A stretch of DNA of 64,000 nt from Borovskyia barvae. Its lineage: Eukaryota; Euglenozoa; Kinetoplastea; Trypanosomatida; Trypanosomatidae. The translations under genes were made by a program, and so were the position numbers. The notes beneath the pieces are model-generated. The model was not told the origin of the DNA. It did not search any database and saw nothing but the letters and a program-made list of their open reading frames with translations. Of this stretch, positions 9,107 through 20,300 are shown piece after piece. Positions within the stretch are counted from its first letter, which is position 1. Every line of letters begins with the position of its first letter. The stretch lies in assembly GCA_030849085.1 (NCBI GenBank), contig JASAOM010001084.1, forward strand, positions 62,001 to 126,000. Direction: 5' to 3'.

Positions 9107-12100
9107 CTAGGGAAACGCCGTCGAGGATGCCGACGACGGGTTCAGCACGGCCTTCTCAACGTACTCGAAGAGGAGACGCTCCAGCCACGTCGTGCCTTCG
9201 ATCGAGACTTTCCAGTGGGTCTGGGTCGTGGTGGGACGTGGGGAGGCACTCCCAACGTCGAAATCACCGCGTCGTGGGGGCTGTTGCCGTTGCCGGGCGT
9301 TCCACCGCTCGCCACCATCTTGAGGCCCTTCTGAGACCGGCAGCCACTCTACCAGGCCACTGGGGCCATCATCGACCTCTCTTCCGCCCCGGCTTTCCCA
9401 CACTTCCCCATCCGTTGTGGTGGTGCTTATGTCGGATGCGGCGTCTCGTTCCAGCGTCGGCTCGTGCGGCGTTCTGGGGTGGTCTGCAAGCTCTGCGACG
9501 GTGAGGGGCATACATTGCGAGAGCGTAGCGGCAGGCAAGGTGGCCGCCCGAGGCGTCGGACCACGGTAACGCAATACAGAGGACCGCAAGGAGGCGAACG
9601 AGGAAGTGGCCGCTCCCTCCAGACCGCCGCCACCTCCTAACACTTCCGTATTATCCATGGTCCAGCTGACCTCTCGACGTTTCGCGAAGCTACTGAAGCG
9701 CCAGGCGGGGTCAGGGGAAGCCTTCACGTCCTCGGTCACCACCAGCCGCGGACGCCGCCAAACCTCAGACACGCCCTCCATGAAGATCGCATGGCTACCT
9801 CGCCGCGTCAGCACCGTTGTGATCCACGGATTTGCCTGCAGCAACGAGAACGGCACCGTCGAGGTTGGTGCCACAGGGTCATCGCGGGAGTGTACCAGCA
9901 TGGTGGGGACGCGAATGCGCTGGATAAGAGCGGCGTGCTGGGCGGAGCGCACACGGAGCTCCACCAGTGCTGCCGCCGCGCGGGAGGAGGGCTGCATCAT
10001 CCGTAAGGAAGCAGTGGGGTGTGGCGGTGAGCGTTGTGTGGATGCCAAAGATGGCGGCGCAACGAGAGGAGATGCAGTGCGTAGGTGGCGGGATGTCGTG
10101 GAGGTGGTGCTGCTGACGTGGGAGGGCAACTCCGTCTGATGTCCATCTGCCGTGGTGGTGGTGGTGGTGGGCATGGAGAGGAAAGAGGAAGAGGAGCCCG
10201 CGCGGTAGGCGGTGCTAGGGAGGCGAAGATGCTCTCGGCGTGCATCCCCTGTAAGGGCACTGTTGCACGGTAGGGACGAAGGATCCATACCTGTGCGTTG
10301 CTGCTGCAGTGGCGGTACCACTACTCGGGCCACACCGTGCGGCAAGACCGGCGGCGCCATCATCATCACCTCAGACCGCGACGGGGTGATCCTCGGCGAG
10401 ACAGTCGGGGAGTCGAGGCTGCGGAAGTCTTCACTCGGAGGCGGCTCGCTCGTGAAGGACGGGGACGTACCGCCTTTGCTGCCATTGTCCGGGCTCTGCT
10501 CAGGCATCGGTGCTCCCGGCGTCGAAACGACTTGCAGCCCTTTTGGCGACATCACCTGCAAGGTGCAGGCAGCGATGACGTCATCTGTAGAGAGGTGGCA
10601 GAGGGACCGGCACAGCGCCGCGTAGCCACCACCGTTGCCGGCGGCCTTCTCGGTTGTCCCCCCGGCCATCAACGCACCCGGCTCGGCGGATTCGTTGCCC
10701 GACAAGTAAACTTTAGTTCGGGGCACGGAGAAAAAGCTGTGACGACCTCCACCGAGCGTCCCGGGGTACTCTCCGCTGCTGCTGCTGCGGAGTGTTGCTG
10801 CCGCCGACCTCGAGATAGTCTGAGCGGCTCCGTCACCCAAGGCACTACATGGCTGCAACAAGAGCGGTGGCTGCCTATCGCTCGCCGGCAGGCTCGAAGC
10901 TTCGGCCTGTGGCGGTGGCTGCTGCGGTGTTTCGGTCATCGTGGCCGCCTGCGCCAGCTCTTCCCAGTCCGTCGCCGTTTCCAGGCGCGGTAGATCCCAC
11001 AGGGTGAAAGGGTCGTGAAAGCTGTCTTGCTGGGCCAGCAGCGGTGAGGTCCGATGCGTGTGCGGGGTGAGCTCACGGGAGTTTTGGACGTTCCCCTGCC
11101 CTCGCAGTGACACCGACGACAATAACGGCAGCCGCGCCCGTGCGGTGCCTTCCTCTGAATTGCACGGCATGGCTGGAGTAGTACCTTTGCCTGCTGACTT
11201 CGCCGCTGCCACGGCGTCACGACCTTCCTGGCTCCACCGTCTCCCTTCCGTGATGGTGGCGTCGGCCCTCTCCTTTCCCCAGAGTGGTGATGGTTGCAGC
11301 GCATGGGTGGTGACGGTGTCTGTCGACGCAGCGAAGCCGACATGTGCCCCTGTAGAGCGGCTTCGTGTTAGAGCGTGAATTTCTGCCGCTGCCGGGGAAG
11401 ACAGCGGCTTACCTTGCACGGGTGAAGGTGACGGTCTTGGTTGGTGTGAGAGCGTCACAGAAACCTGCTGCTGCGATGGTAGGGATGCACCGGTGCGCAC
11501 CGCGTTGCGAGGTGTATCCTCTTCGCGGCAGCCTGCCGTCTGGGGGGCAGTGGCGGCGGCACCACTTCCCTGGTAAAGGCGTTGTGGAACGCCATCAGGG
11601 CCCTTCGTGGAGAAGGGACTCCTGCTGTGCTGCTGCTGGACTTGTTGAGTCCAGCGCACCGTCACTCGGTCCATGCCGTGCTGAGCTCGATTCACCTCCT
11701 CACGAGCCTCCCGGAAGTGCTGCAGCAGGTGATATAAGGAGCTGTGTCGGGTAGCAAGCCGAGGATCAGCGGGGGTGTCCTCGATCGCCACAGGAAAACT
11801 CTGCCGATAAGCTGCCTTATTCTGACGCTGCGCCAGAAGGGCATCGGCGATGAGGTGCATGCGCGTCAGCAGCAGAAGAAGGCGTGCAGGCCCGGTGGTG
11901 AGGTGGGAGAGAATGCGGGGGATGCGTGGCACCGCATGCAGTTTTATCGACGGCGTAAGCGCAGCCAGGTGGGGTGGGCCCCAAAGACTTCTCATGCCCT
12001 CTGTGCGGTGGGGAACCGCACAGGTGCCGCTTTTATTCCCAGTATCCGTAGCTCCCCCGCCGCTGCTGCTATTGTTGTTATGCGTGGTAGGGAACAGGTC

Positions 12101-15100
12101 GCCATGCGACGTTGCTGCCGACGAGAGGACCGATGGGGAAAAGAGCTGCGGGGCCTCCCGTGCGATGGGGTCAGTGTATTGCTGCGGGAGGAGCTGGAAG
12201 GATGAGGAAAGGGTGTGGGAGAGACACACCACCCCATCCAAGTAGCCCCTGCCCAAGGCACCGCGGCTGGCCAGTTGTGGCTGCGTAATGGCGAGCTCTA
12301 ATAATGGGCTCGCGGCTTCGGACCAGCCAACCGCCACGATGCGCACGCGGCGCTGGGGCTGCGGCGTGGCGGCTGGCGGTTTCGCAGCCTTCGAAGGCTG
12401 CGGCAAGGCCGCCTCGTGGGTGATGGAAGAGCGGCGGAGGAGCGAGTAGAGAGCGTTCGGAGTGGCGCGGTGGGCGGTACCAGTTTTGGATCCCCTGTCC
12501 GCGGCCTTCGAAGGGACGGTGGAGGGCGACTCGAGCTCCTGCCGCAGCCGTTCGACGATCAGCCGCAGGTCCTTGAGCGTCAAGGGAAGCATGGAGACGT
12601 CATCGGGCAACCCAGGCGACGCCGCGGAGGTGGCTACGCGACGCTCAACGGCTGGCATGGCTGCGTACCACTGCACTGCGCTTGAGTGGGACGCGGAGGC
12701 GTGAGGCGAACGCGGCAGCGGCCATACAGACGGCGTATCCCTAAGCGGCGCCGCTGCCTCTGCACGGACATCTTCTCTCCCGCCCCTACTGCGAACCTCA
12801 GTGGGGTTGGCGGGCTGACTTCCATTCGGCCCCACCGCCGGTGAGGTACGCGACTTGCCTGGAGCGTGGGAAGATGCGCGGACACTCGAGAACGCTGTCG
12901 GCTCGTCCGATGTTTCGCTGGCCCCACCGTTGGACTGCCACTCACCCGCCAAGGTGAGAAGCTGACAGATGTGACTGATCCGCATGAGGGCGTGCGTGAA
13001 CAGCCCGCTACCTTGCAGGAGCGATGGGCAGAGCAGCAACACCACCACCGGAGCGGGGGGCGACCGAGAGGGATGGAGGCGAGACGTAGCAGCCGCAGTG
13101 TCGGGGCTTCCCCATGATAAAGGTGCTTTTGAGCATGCAGGTGGGCGACGGCCATGCAGCCAATACACCCCGACCGAACTACCGTACGAGGCGGCCGAGT
13201 TGCTGGCGATGGACGGGTCGGGAGCAAGCGGGAAGGGAAGGGGGCGTGACTGCCCTCCGACCCCGTCCGCTACCCCGGGGCTCCTGCTCCGAGACACGGA
13301 GGCGACACTCGCCGTTGTCAAGAGTGACGCTGCCCCCCCATCGGTGTGGGTATGAAGCTCATCGAAGGCGTGGCTGGTGTCTGCCGTGTATTGATCGAGG
13401 CGGGCTCGCACGCCCTCCTCCAGCGGCCGCATGAAGCTGAAGCCGCGACGTTGGGGGCTGGACAACGCCACGGTTGCATCGGATGGGGAAAGCGGTACCC
13501 GCGCAGCAGGCCATAGCGCCCGCGTGACGCGGCGGAAGAGGTGCAGTGGCACCTGGAACACGAGCTCGGTCCCCCGCCGGAACACATGAGGTGGTGTCAC
13601 CGCAGCCAGCACCGAAAACGAAGCCCAAGGGGGAGGGGGCGGGGGCTGAGTCGCACGTCTTTCCTGGTCGGCAGCGGCACTGTCCAAGGCAGCAGCGACG
13701 TCCTCTGCAGGGGGTGCGGGAATGGGATGGGCCACGTTCGTCGCTGATGTGGAGACTGGGGTTGCCCATCCGCGAAAGCACAGGAGCTCCACAGCGATGC
13801 GCAACAGGGGGTCTGCCAGCGCCAACAGCAGCTGGGCGCGGGCGTGCACCGCATACCACGGCGGCAGAAACCCGTACTGCCCCTGTACAGTCGAAGAGGC
13901 GTCGCCGCGGCGGACCCTCTTTGCAGCCGAAGAGACAGGCGCCCGGAAATCGATGGCGCACCATGTGGGTACGCTCGCCAACAGGCGCACTCGCGCTGCC
14001 GCTGCCGCCACCTCTGCGGCAGGCTTACAAGACGATCCACCCGTCCATCGTGCCACCAATCCACGACTATCACCCATAGCTGCCACTGTGGGGGTGCCGC
14101 CTTCGCCCGGCGGCGGATCCGATCCTCCACCACCGACGGGAGACAGCGGCATTGCGACGGTCACGCTCACAACGACGCCGTCGAATAAGGTGTCTGTGAT
14201 GCTGGGTGTGGGACTTGCGCTATCCACGACGCTGGCTGCTGCGCTATGCGGGGGTCCACTGGGGCGGAGGGGGGCACCATCCATGATTTCTCCTCCTTCC
14301 GCGTCTTCTTCCTCTTCTCCTCCATTAGGGTGTGGGCGGGTACGGCCGCGGGCCCGAGGATCCCGGACACCGATCAACGGACTGTTCTCCAGACTTACCG
14401 GAGCTGGATCGCTGCCTGCACAGTGGCTTGAATGTCCCCGTGTGTCCGCCTCCGCTGCTGCTGCTGCTAGCCCACCAGAACGAGCAGTCGCGTAGGTTGT
14501 AACAGCACTGTCGTGGGTCCACGATGCCTCAGAGCCGTATAGAGTCTCCTCCTCTTCGCCTCCGCCTCCTCCACCGCCGCTCGTGTTGTTACTGCTGCTG
14601 CCGCCACCGCCACCGCCTGGCTTTGGAAGCCTCGGGGATGCGTGGCTTTGCCCGCGAGGTACCAACGTTTGCTGTCGCGGTAATTGGGGTGTGCCGGAGG
14701 CGTGTAGGCCAGAGAGAGAGGTCAGAGGGCTCGGCGGTGGCGGAGGTGCCCCCCATCCATTGGCAGGACCCTTGGTCGTGTGCAGGGAGCGGATGCGGCA
14801 CACGGCCTTGCGCAGGAGGACACAGCGCCGCTCTTCCACTTCCTGTGTGCTGCGGTCCGTCACGAACTGACCAAACCTTTCGCTGACGGTTACAATGCCA
14901 CCGTGGCCACTGCTGAGTGCCTGCTCCTCATCGGCTGCCTTTTCGTATTGGTGGGCGGTCGGCAACACGGGCTGCACCTGCGCCTCGCCCCGCTGCCCCA
15001 GCCACGCACTCGGCGTGTCATGCCGTTCGACCAGGTAGTAGGAGGGCAGGAACAACAGCAACTCCACGGTGAAGAGAAAAGCTGTGCGACAGGCGTAGTA

Positions 15101-15142
15101 GGTGCACGTCCACACGTAATAGAGGGTACCGCTGACAGTCAT
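9107..15142 (-). CDS. Giant membrane-anchored alpha/beta hydrolase (ABHD1/3, YheT-like) with a very large internal insertion
   Basis: A 2011-residue protein. Residues ~6-38 form one hydrophobic segment followed by basic sequence, consistent with an N-terminal membrane anchor. Scattered over the length are pieces of one alpha/beta-hydrolase fold: PVVVLLLCPSLLQGS (core strand and oxyanion region), VGWSEAA with the presumed nucleophile Ser941, VPTMLVHSRDDPVAP with the presumed acid Asp1755, and RRGSHAIFMEG with the presumed His1784. The order and surroundings resemble the ABHD1/ABHD3/yeast Eht1 group, which acts on glycerolipids. Usual members have 300-450 residues; here ~814 residues of Ser/Pro/Gln-rich, low-complexity sequence separate Ser941 from Asp1755, and ~700 more sit before the core. 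Substrate unknown. The start codon is open to doubt (see findings). Hydrolase fold is likely; activity is inferred. Confidence 0.75.
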   Translation of the reverse strand: MTVSGTLYYVWTCTYYACRTAFLFTVELLLFLPSYYLVERHDTPSAWLGQRGEAQVQPVLPTAHQYEKAADEEQALSSGHGGIVTVSERFGQFVTDRSTQEVEERRCVLLRKAVCRIRSLHTTKGPANGWGAPPPPPSPLTSLSGLHASGTPQLPRQQTLVPRGQSHASPRLPKPGGGGGGSSSNNTSGGGGGGGEEEETLYGSEASWTHDSAVTTYATARSGGLAAAAAEADTRGHSSHCAGSDPAPVSLENSPLIGVRDPRARGRTRPHPNGGEEEEDAEGGEIMDGAPLRPSGPPHSAAASVVDSASPTPSITDTLFDGVVVSVTVAMPLSPVGGGGSDPPPGEGGTPTVAAMGDSRGLVARWTGGSSCKPAAEVAAAAARVRLLASVPTWCAIDFRAPVSSAAKRVRRGDASSTVQGQYGFLPPWYAVHARAQLLLALADPLLRIAVELLCFRGWATPVSTSATNVAHPIPAPPAEDVAAALDSAAADQERRATQPPPPPPWASFSVLAAVTPPHVFRRGTELVFQVPLHLFRRVTRALWPAARVPLSPSDATVALSSPQRRGFSFMRPLEEGVRARLDQYTADTSHAFDELHTHTDGGAASLLTTASVASVSRSRSPGVADGVGGQSRPLPFPLAPDPSIASNSAASYGSSVGVYWLHGRRPPACSKAPLSWGSPDTAAATSRLHPSRSPPAPVVVLLLCPSLLQGSGLFTHALMRISHICQLLTLAGEWQSNGGASETSDEPTAFSSVRASSHAPGKSRTSPAVGPNGSQPANPTEVRSRGGREDVRAEAAAPLRDTPSVWPLPRSPHASASHSSAVQWYAAMPAVERRVATSAASPGLPDDVSMLPLTLKDLRLIVERLRQELESPSTVPSKAADRGSKTGTAHRATPNALYSLLRRSSITHEAALPQPSKAAKPPAATPQPQRRVRIVAVGWSEAASPLLELAITQPQLASRGALGRGYLDGVVCLSHTLSSSFQLLPQQYTDPIAREAPQLFSPSVLSSAATSHGDLFPTTHNNNSSSGGGATDTGNKSGTCAVPHRTEGMRSLWGPPHLAALTPSIKLHAVPRIPRILSHLTTGPARLLLLLTRMHLIADALLAQRQNKAAYRQSFPVAIEDTPADPRLATRHSSLYHLLQHFREAREEVNRAQHGMDRVTVRWTQQVQQQHSRSPFSTKGPDGVPQRLYQGSGAAATAPQTAGCREEDTPRNAVRTGASLPSQQQVSVTLSHQPRPSPSPVQGKPLSSPAAAEIHALTRSRSTGAHVGFAASTDTVTTHALQPSPLWGKERADATITEGRRWSQEGRDAVAAAKSAGKGTTPAMPCNSEEGTARARLPLLSSVSLRGQGNVQNSRELTPHTHRTSPLLAQQDSFHDPFTLWDLPRLETATDWEELAQAATMTETPQQPPPQAEASSLPASDRQPPLLLQPCSALGDGAAQTISRSAAATLRSSSSGEYPGTLGGGRHSFFSVPRTKVYLSGNESAEPGALMAGGTTEKAAGNGGGYAALCRSLCHLSTDDVIAACTLQVMSPKGLQVVSTPGAPMPEQSPDNGSKGGTSPSFTSEPPPSEDFRSLDSPTVSPRITPSRSEVMMMAPPVLPHGVARVVVPPLQQQRTGMDPSSLPCNSALTGDARREHLRLPSTAYRAGSSSSFLSMPTTTTTTADGHQTELPSHVSSTTSTTSRHLRTASPLVAPPSLASTQRSPPHPTASLRMMQPSSRAAAALVELRVRSAQHAALIQRIRVPTMLVHSRDDPVAPTSTVPFSLLQANPWITTVLTRRGSHAIFMEGVSEVWRRPRLVVTEDVKASPDPAWRFSSFAKRREVSWTMDNTEVLGGGGGLEGAATSSFASLRSSVLRYRGPTPRAATLPAATLSQCMPLTVAELADHPRTPHEPTLERDAASDISTTTTDGEVWESRGGREVDDGPSGLVEWLPVSEGPQDGGERWNARQRQQPPRRGDFDVGSASPRPTTTQTHWKVSIEGTTWLERLLFEYVEKAVLNPSSASSTAFP

Positions 15143-16286
15143 GATGTGCGGACAACGTGGGTAGATAGGGATAAAGGAGGGGAGGGGGGAGAGAGAGGAG
15201 CGAAGGAGCTTACTGAAGCCCTGTAGTTTTTATTCCTTTTCCTCTCTCTTCTCTCTTTCTATATATGCGTATATGTATACAAGCAAGCAGCCCACACGTA
15301 CACACGTTACACTCGCGTGGGATGGTAAAGACGAAGTCCGAGGAGGGGGCGGTGGAGGGAGAGGGGAGAGGGTGAGGAAGCCCCTCCACTTGCAACAAAA
15401 AGAGATGCGTATGTAGATATTTATAAATGGACAGAACAACCAAAAAGTTGGGGGTAGGGGAGAGAGAAAGGAGAGGGAGGGACGAAGAGGAAGCAGAAGC
15501 GGAGCAGAAGTGGAGATGAGGAAAGAGAGGGTGGAAAATACGCAACCAAGTTGGAAACAGGCGAACCAGTCCACCTATCAATTTCGAAACGTTCTCTCCC
15601 TCCCTCCACACACACACAGAGAGAGAGAGAGACGAAAAAATGGGGTATAGAACGAAGAAAGAGGAGCCCCACGCTGATGTGTTGGCAGGCTACAGATAAG
15701 AAAAAACAAGAAACCAGAAGCAGAAAGAGAGAGAGGGAGGGAGAGAGGGAGAGGGAGGGGGAGGGAGGGAGGGAGGGACGCAATTCGCTGTACTCTCGGA
15801 AAACACACAACAAAACAAAACGAAAAAAGCGCACCCCCCCTAAAGAGGAAAAGGCTGTGACGTGTATGCGCCTCTCTTTCTCGCTGAGCGAGCGAACAGG
15901 AGTGTCTTTAGCGCCACCGGTGCCCTGTGTGTGAGTCCCGAGGTTCGCCCACCCTCTAGTTCGTTCTCTCCATCCAAAGTAATGGTTTATCAATGTATAT
16001 GTACATACACGGAGAGATAAGGTGGAGCGGAGGCGGGAAGTGGAGAAACCTCGCGAAGAGCCGTGTGGCTTTTCGCGTGTGGTGTTTGGGTTCGAGTGGG
16101 ATGGAAGTGAGGGGAGGCCTGGTGAAAGACAAGATCCTTTCAATATGTGTGTGTATAGATGTACGTGGTTGTGAAGGAGAAAGCCTTCCCTTTCCAGGCG
16201 TTTAACTCGTGCCTTTCTGGGGGAGAGACCATTACACACAACCGAAAGAACTGTATGAAGGGGCGATCGTTGGCCCTGGGAACCGT

Positions 16287-16331
16287 CTGCTGCTGCTGCT
16301 GCTGCGAGAGAGAGAGAGAGAGAGAGAGAGG
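16287..16331 (+). repeat. Compound (CTG)n(GA)n microsatellite
   Basis: About six CTG units run straight into about 13 GA units on the plus strand; on the transcript this reads as a CU tract followed by CAG repeats. Lies between SEC23 and the hydrolase gene. Confidence 0.9.
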
Positions 16332-16523
16332 GGGTGAGCAAAGGAGAGAGAAAAATGAAGATGAGGGTTTTTGGTGGAACACGAGACATGCCCAGATACC
16401 GTCACTGTGTGTTTCATGAAGCGCTCCAGAACACCCATCGCACATCTACACACACACACACACACGAAAGGGGTACCCCACAAAGATGCATTATCCCTTG
16501 CCAAACTCTCTTCTCTTCCTCTC

Positions 16524-16623
16524 CCCCCAAAAAAGGAAGCGAGGCGTTGCCTCAGTACAGCAACAACAACCGCGAAAAAAATGGGAAAAGGGGGGAGGGC
16601 ATCACTCCCCCCTTTTTTGGGGG
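16524..16623 (-). other. Two mutually exclusive hairpins downstream of SEC23
   Basis: Arm 16586-16597 is a perfect 12-base inverted repeat of 16605-16616 with a 7-base loop. Arm 16524-16536 is a perfect 13-base inverted repeat of 16611-16623. The two right arms overlap at 16611-16616, so only one hairpin can form at a time. Both would be present in the minus-strand transcript. Function not known. Confidence 0.5.
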
Positions 16624-17203
16624 TGCGGAAGAAGTAGAAGAGCGTTCCGCTGATCATTTGATTGATGCGTCCCCTCCCCTCTCTCCTTCCCTTCATCACT
16701 TCTAATCGAGCGGAATGTACGGCGTGCCATGGGTCTACGGGGTAGCACGAGATGTGGGTGCGGACGTACATGCACAACCTGCTCTTTTTTTGTGTGTGTC
16801 TTCTTCCTCGTCACCTCACGGCGATAAACAAATGCACTCATAAGCCCCCCCCCTCCTCCTTCCTCTTCCACCACATTTGCCAACACGCAGAGAGAGAGAG
16901 AGAGAGATGCAGAGCATGAGAGAGAAATCTTTGCTCGAGTCTATCACCATGGTGGGCCACGCCCCCCCCTTGTTTTTTGATATGGGTCTCTCGTGCCTTT
17001 TGCTCGTTTCCTCCCACTTCCTCTCCCACCCATGCGAGCACCAAATATATTTTCCTCCTCCTCCTCCTCTCTCTCCCCTTCCCTCTCTCTCCCCTTTTCC
17101 ACTCCGGGTAAAAAAGAAAAACAGCCGTTCCACGAGAGGCTCTCATCGTACGTTCATCTCGTCAAATCAGCACGCCCACCCACTCCCCCACGTCGATACA
17201 GTA

Positions 17204-17226
17204 CTGCTGCTGCTGCTGCTGCTGCT
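17204..17226 (+). repeat. (CTG)n microsatellite
   Basis: Seven to eight CTG units on the plus strand, in the presumed 3' UTR of SEC23, 120-142 bases past its stop. Confidence 0.9.
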
Positions 17227-17345
17227 CTCTCTTCCTCCCTTCCCTCGTCTTCGCCCATTTCTCTCCGTCAGCAGCCATATACCGTAGAATGCCCCCCTGT
17301 CTTCTTTTTCTCCCCATATCTGCTTGCTTCGCATGCTCTTCTCTT

Positions 17346-20300
17346 TCACTTTCTCTCCACACCCACCACCGCCTTCTTAAGCGACGTGATGAAGGTCATG
17401 ATGGATGCATCATCAGTGTAGATCACTTCGCCTTGATCTGGTGCACCGCCCTGACCGACGGCTCCGTACTGCGGTTCAGCGCTATGGTAGTTCGTGGCCG
17501 GATTCACGCGCGTCTTCACGTGCCGCGCCTCAGAGCCGTCGGCGTCAGTGCGGGAGAAGCGCGGGTAGGGGTAGCGGTATGCTAGGATAGCCTGCGCATC
17601 TTGCTCCGCCACCTCTAACAGCTCTGCAAAGTTGGCGTAGTCGGGGCTTTCGTGATAGCCTGCCTCGATCCATTGGTAGATGGTGCTTCCCCACATAATG
17701 TGTACATTGAAATAGGCGTCCATGAGCACAATGTTGTCGTGCCGCAGGCTGCCGCTGTCGAGTTGCACCGCCGTCGCGTACGGGCGCTCCATATCGTAGG
17801 CATCTAACGTCGGTTGGATCATCAGCATGGCGTTATCGACCGACTCCCGCATCAGCCAGTGCCGCTTAAACGTCGTCTCATCAGGGGAGATGTTCAACAC
17901 CATGAAGTACTCGGAGCGGCGGAGGTTATACAGGAAGGACGGGAAGAGCGAAAGACAGGGGTCGAGTTGGAGGGACTGGGGCTGCCCCGGCGTGAATGCG
18001 GCGTAGCGCCGCACAAAGCGCACCAGGAGCGTGTCCAACCACCGCTTCGCTTCATCCCACTTAGCGGGGTGCTTCTCTAAGATGCTGACTGCCAAGCGCG
18101 CCACAATGGTTGCCGCACAGGCCTGATCGAAGGCGCTACTCTTCGTATAGAATTCAGGTGGTGCGGTCGGTGGGGCCACCGGCTGTAGGACGCTCGTCAC
18201 CCGCACGCGCTGTTCGCCACGCGGGGTGGTGTAACGCGTCACAAACTGAATAAAACGCTTCCCCTGCTCTTCTTCTGCCGCCGCCGCCGCCGCCTGCTGC
18301 CCTTCCGCTGTGGCTGTGTCGAAGAGGAACGCGAGCGTCGTGCCCTTATCGAGGGTGCTCACACACCAGCGCGCTGTTCCCCCGCACCCGACGGGCAAAG
18401 ACGAGGTCGCCCGAGCCGGCCCACGCTTGTTTGCCTCTACATCGACGTTGCACGGGCCGAGGGCACCGCGCAGCGAGGTACCCATCGATGTGTTCACCTC
18501 TATGTGAACGGCAAAGCCACACCCGGCACCGTAGTTCTGCTGCTGTGGCGGCTCCTCTGGTTTCGTCTCCGTCCCCACACGCAGGTCGCACCGCTCCCAG
18601 TAGCGCTGAAGGGACTCGAGGAACATCACATCGATGGCTTCGTCATCCACGATGAGGGTGCCGCCGGTGCCGTCGATGCAACGCCGCATCTCCATGACAC
18701 CGACTTGGTCCAGCGACTGGGCGAACACATCAAGGCACGCGTTGACCATCGTCAGCCGCGGCTCTAATTCGTTGTAGAAGCAAAAGGCGGCCTCGTAGAA
18801 GGGCGTGTTTCCTTCGATGATGTCACGATGAAAACGCATCATGTCGCCCTTGTCCGTGCTGGTGACAGCCCCCGGGCCACGCGTGCAGGGTCCTCCAGTG
18901 AAGAGAAGGATTCTGCCCATCCTGGTAAAGGCCTGAGCGCTGCTGTTGCTGGTGCCGGTGCCGGTGGTGCTGCTTCGCAGGCTGGGCTGTGGCTGTTGTT
19001 TCGGATCTTGTGAGTTCGTCTGCGATGGTGGTGGCAGGGGAGGGGCAAGGGCCTCCATCAGGTACGTTGCCGCCTCCACGGCGGTGGAGGTTGCCCTTAA
19101 GGGCCGCTTCGACGACGGCACCACTGAGTTGTCCTCCTCCAGTTCCTCGATGAGCGACACCAGCACCGGCTCCGCGTCGCAAAGCCGTGCCAATAGTCGA
19201 CCACGCACCGGATGCTTCTCCAACACTTGAAGCATACTCTGCAGCGACGACGCTGCATTCGCTTTGTTGCCTCTCAGCACATAACAGTTCCGGATTGGTA
19301 GACGGACATCCGTGCCCAACTCCCACACCGTCACGGTGGCTGCGAAGGTGATGAAGCCGACGAGGGCGTTACGTGGGATTTGCCGCAGCGACTCCAACAA
19401 GCTGGTGCGCAGGGACGCCATCTCGACGGCGGAGATGCATCTGTCGACGACGAAGATAAACGTCGGGACCGACGACGACGACGGGCTGTCCAGCACAAAT
19501 TCCACAGTTTCGTACAGAAGGGCCGGGTGTTGCTCTGTGATGGCGCTGGTGGGCTGGAACGCGTTGCGCCGCTTGCAACAGCGGCACGTCCAGAACCGCC
19601 GCACCTCATATTGATTGTGCAGGCTACAGAAGGCGCGACAGTTCGGACAGCAAAGCTCCTCCATGGCACCCCCGATCACGAGGTGACTTGCATCGATCGG
19701 ATAGAGCGGCGTGTACATGCAGCTCATGGGGATGACCATCTCCGGCGTGGCCACCGTCGCGGCGGTGGCGCTTTCCTTCGACGGCACCTTTGGGGTGGTG
19801 GGATAGCAGGACCACGTCCAGCGTAGGCCGTTCTCGTCTGTCGTATTCATTGCCGGTGGCGCGGCCATTGGGGCCGTGGGCGGGGCGCTGTCGTGGTACC
19901 GCACCGGTGACGGCTGTGATGGTAGTGGAGTGTACGGCTGCGGTGGGTGGGAGGGGTGGCTGGTTGTAGGAGCAGCGAAGGTTTGAGGTCCCCCGCCGCT
20001 ATTCGGGTAGCCGGTGCCAACGGGATTGGCCGCGGCGGCTGCAGCCGTCGATCCTCGAGCGTCTGCATAGGGAGTAGGGTACGAGGTGGCAGTGGAGAGA
20101 GCAGAGACCCCATTGTAGTACCCTGGCGCGGAGGCTAGAGCCTCTGCCCCTCCTGCCCGCGTAGCACCACCATTGCCCTGCGGAGCTGCGTTTTGATATG
20201 GGCTTCCCCAAGCTCCTACAGAAGGCTGGGCCATCGCCGCTGACGGCGGTGGCGGACCTCCGTAGTTGTCATAGACGTTCCCCACCCTACTCGCCGAGGC

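Larger units (their letters stand above)
15143..17345. other. Intergenic region, SEC23 to alpha/beta hydrolase gene
   Basis: No gene seen, although a minus-strand frame of 322 codons (15421-16389) is open; it encodes Ser/Leu/Pro-rich repeats and is rejected. The region holds a strong pyrimidine tract for the hydrolase gene (complement of about 15163-15200), CTG runs at 16287-16305 and 17204-17226, a GA run at 16306-16331, and two overlapping inverted repeats at 16524-16623. Confidence 0.7.

Noticed and set aside
15421-16389. 322-codon minus-strand frame between SEC23 and the hydrolase gene
   Set aside because: The translation is runs of Ser-Leu, Pro and Cys-Val from microsatellites and pyrimidine tracts, with no globular part.
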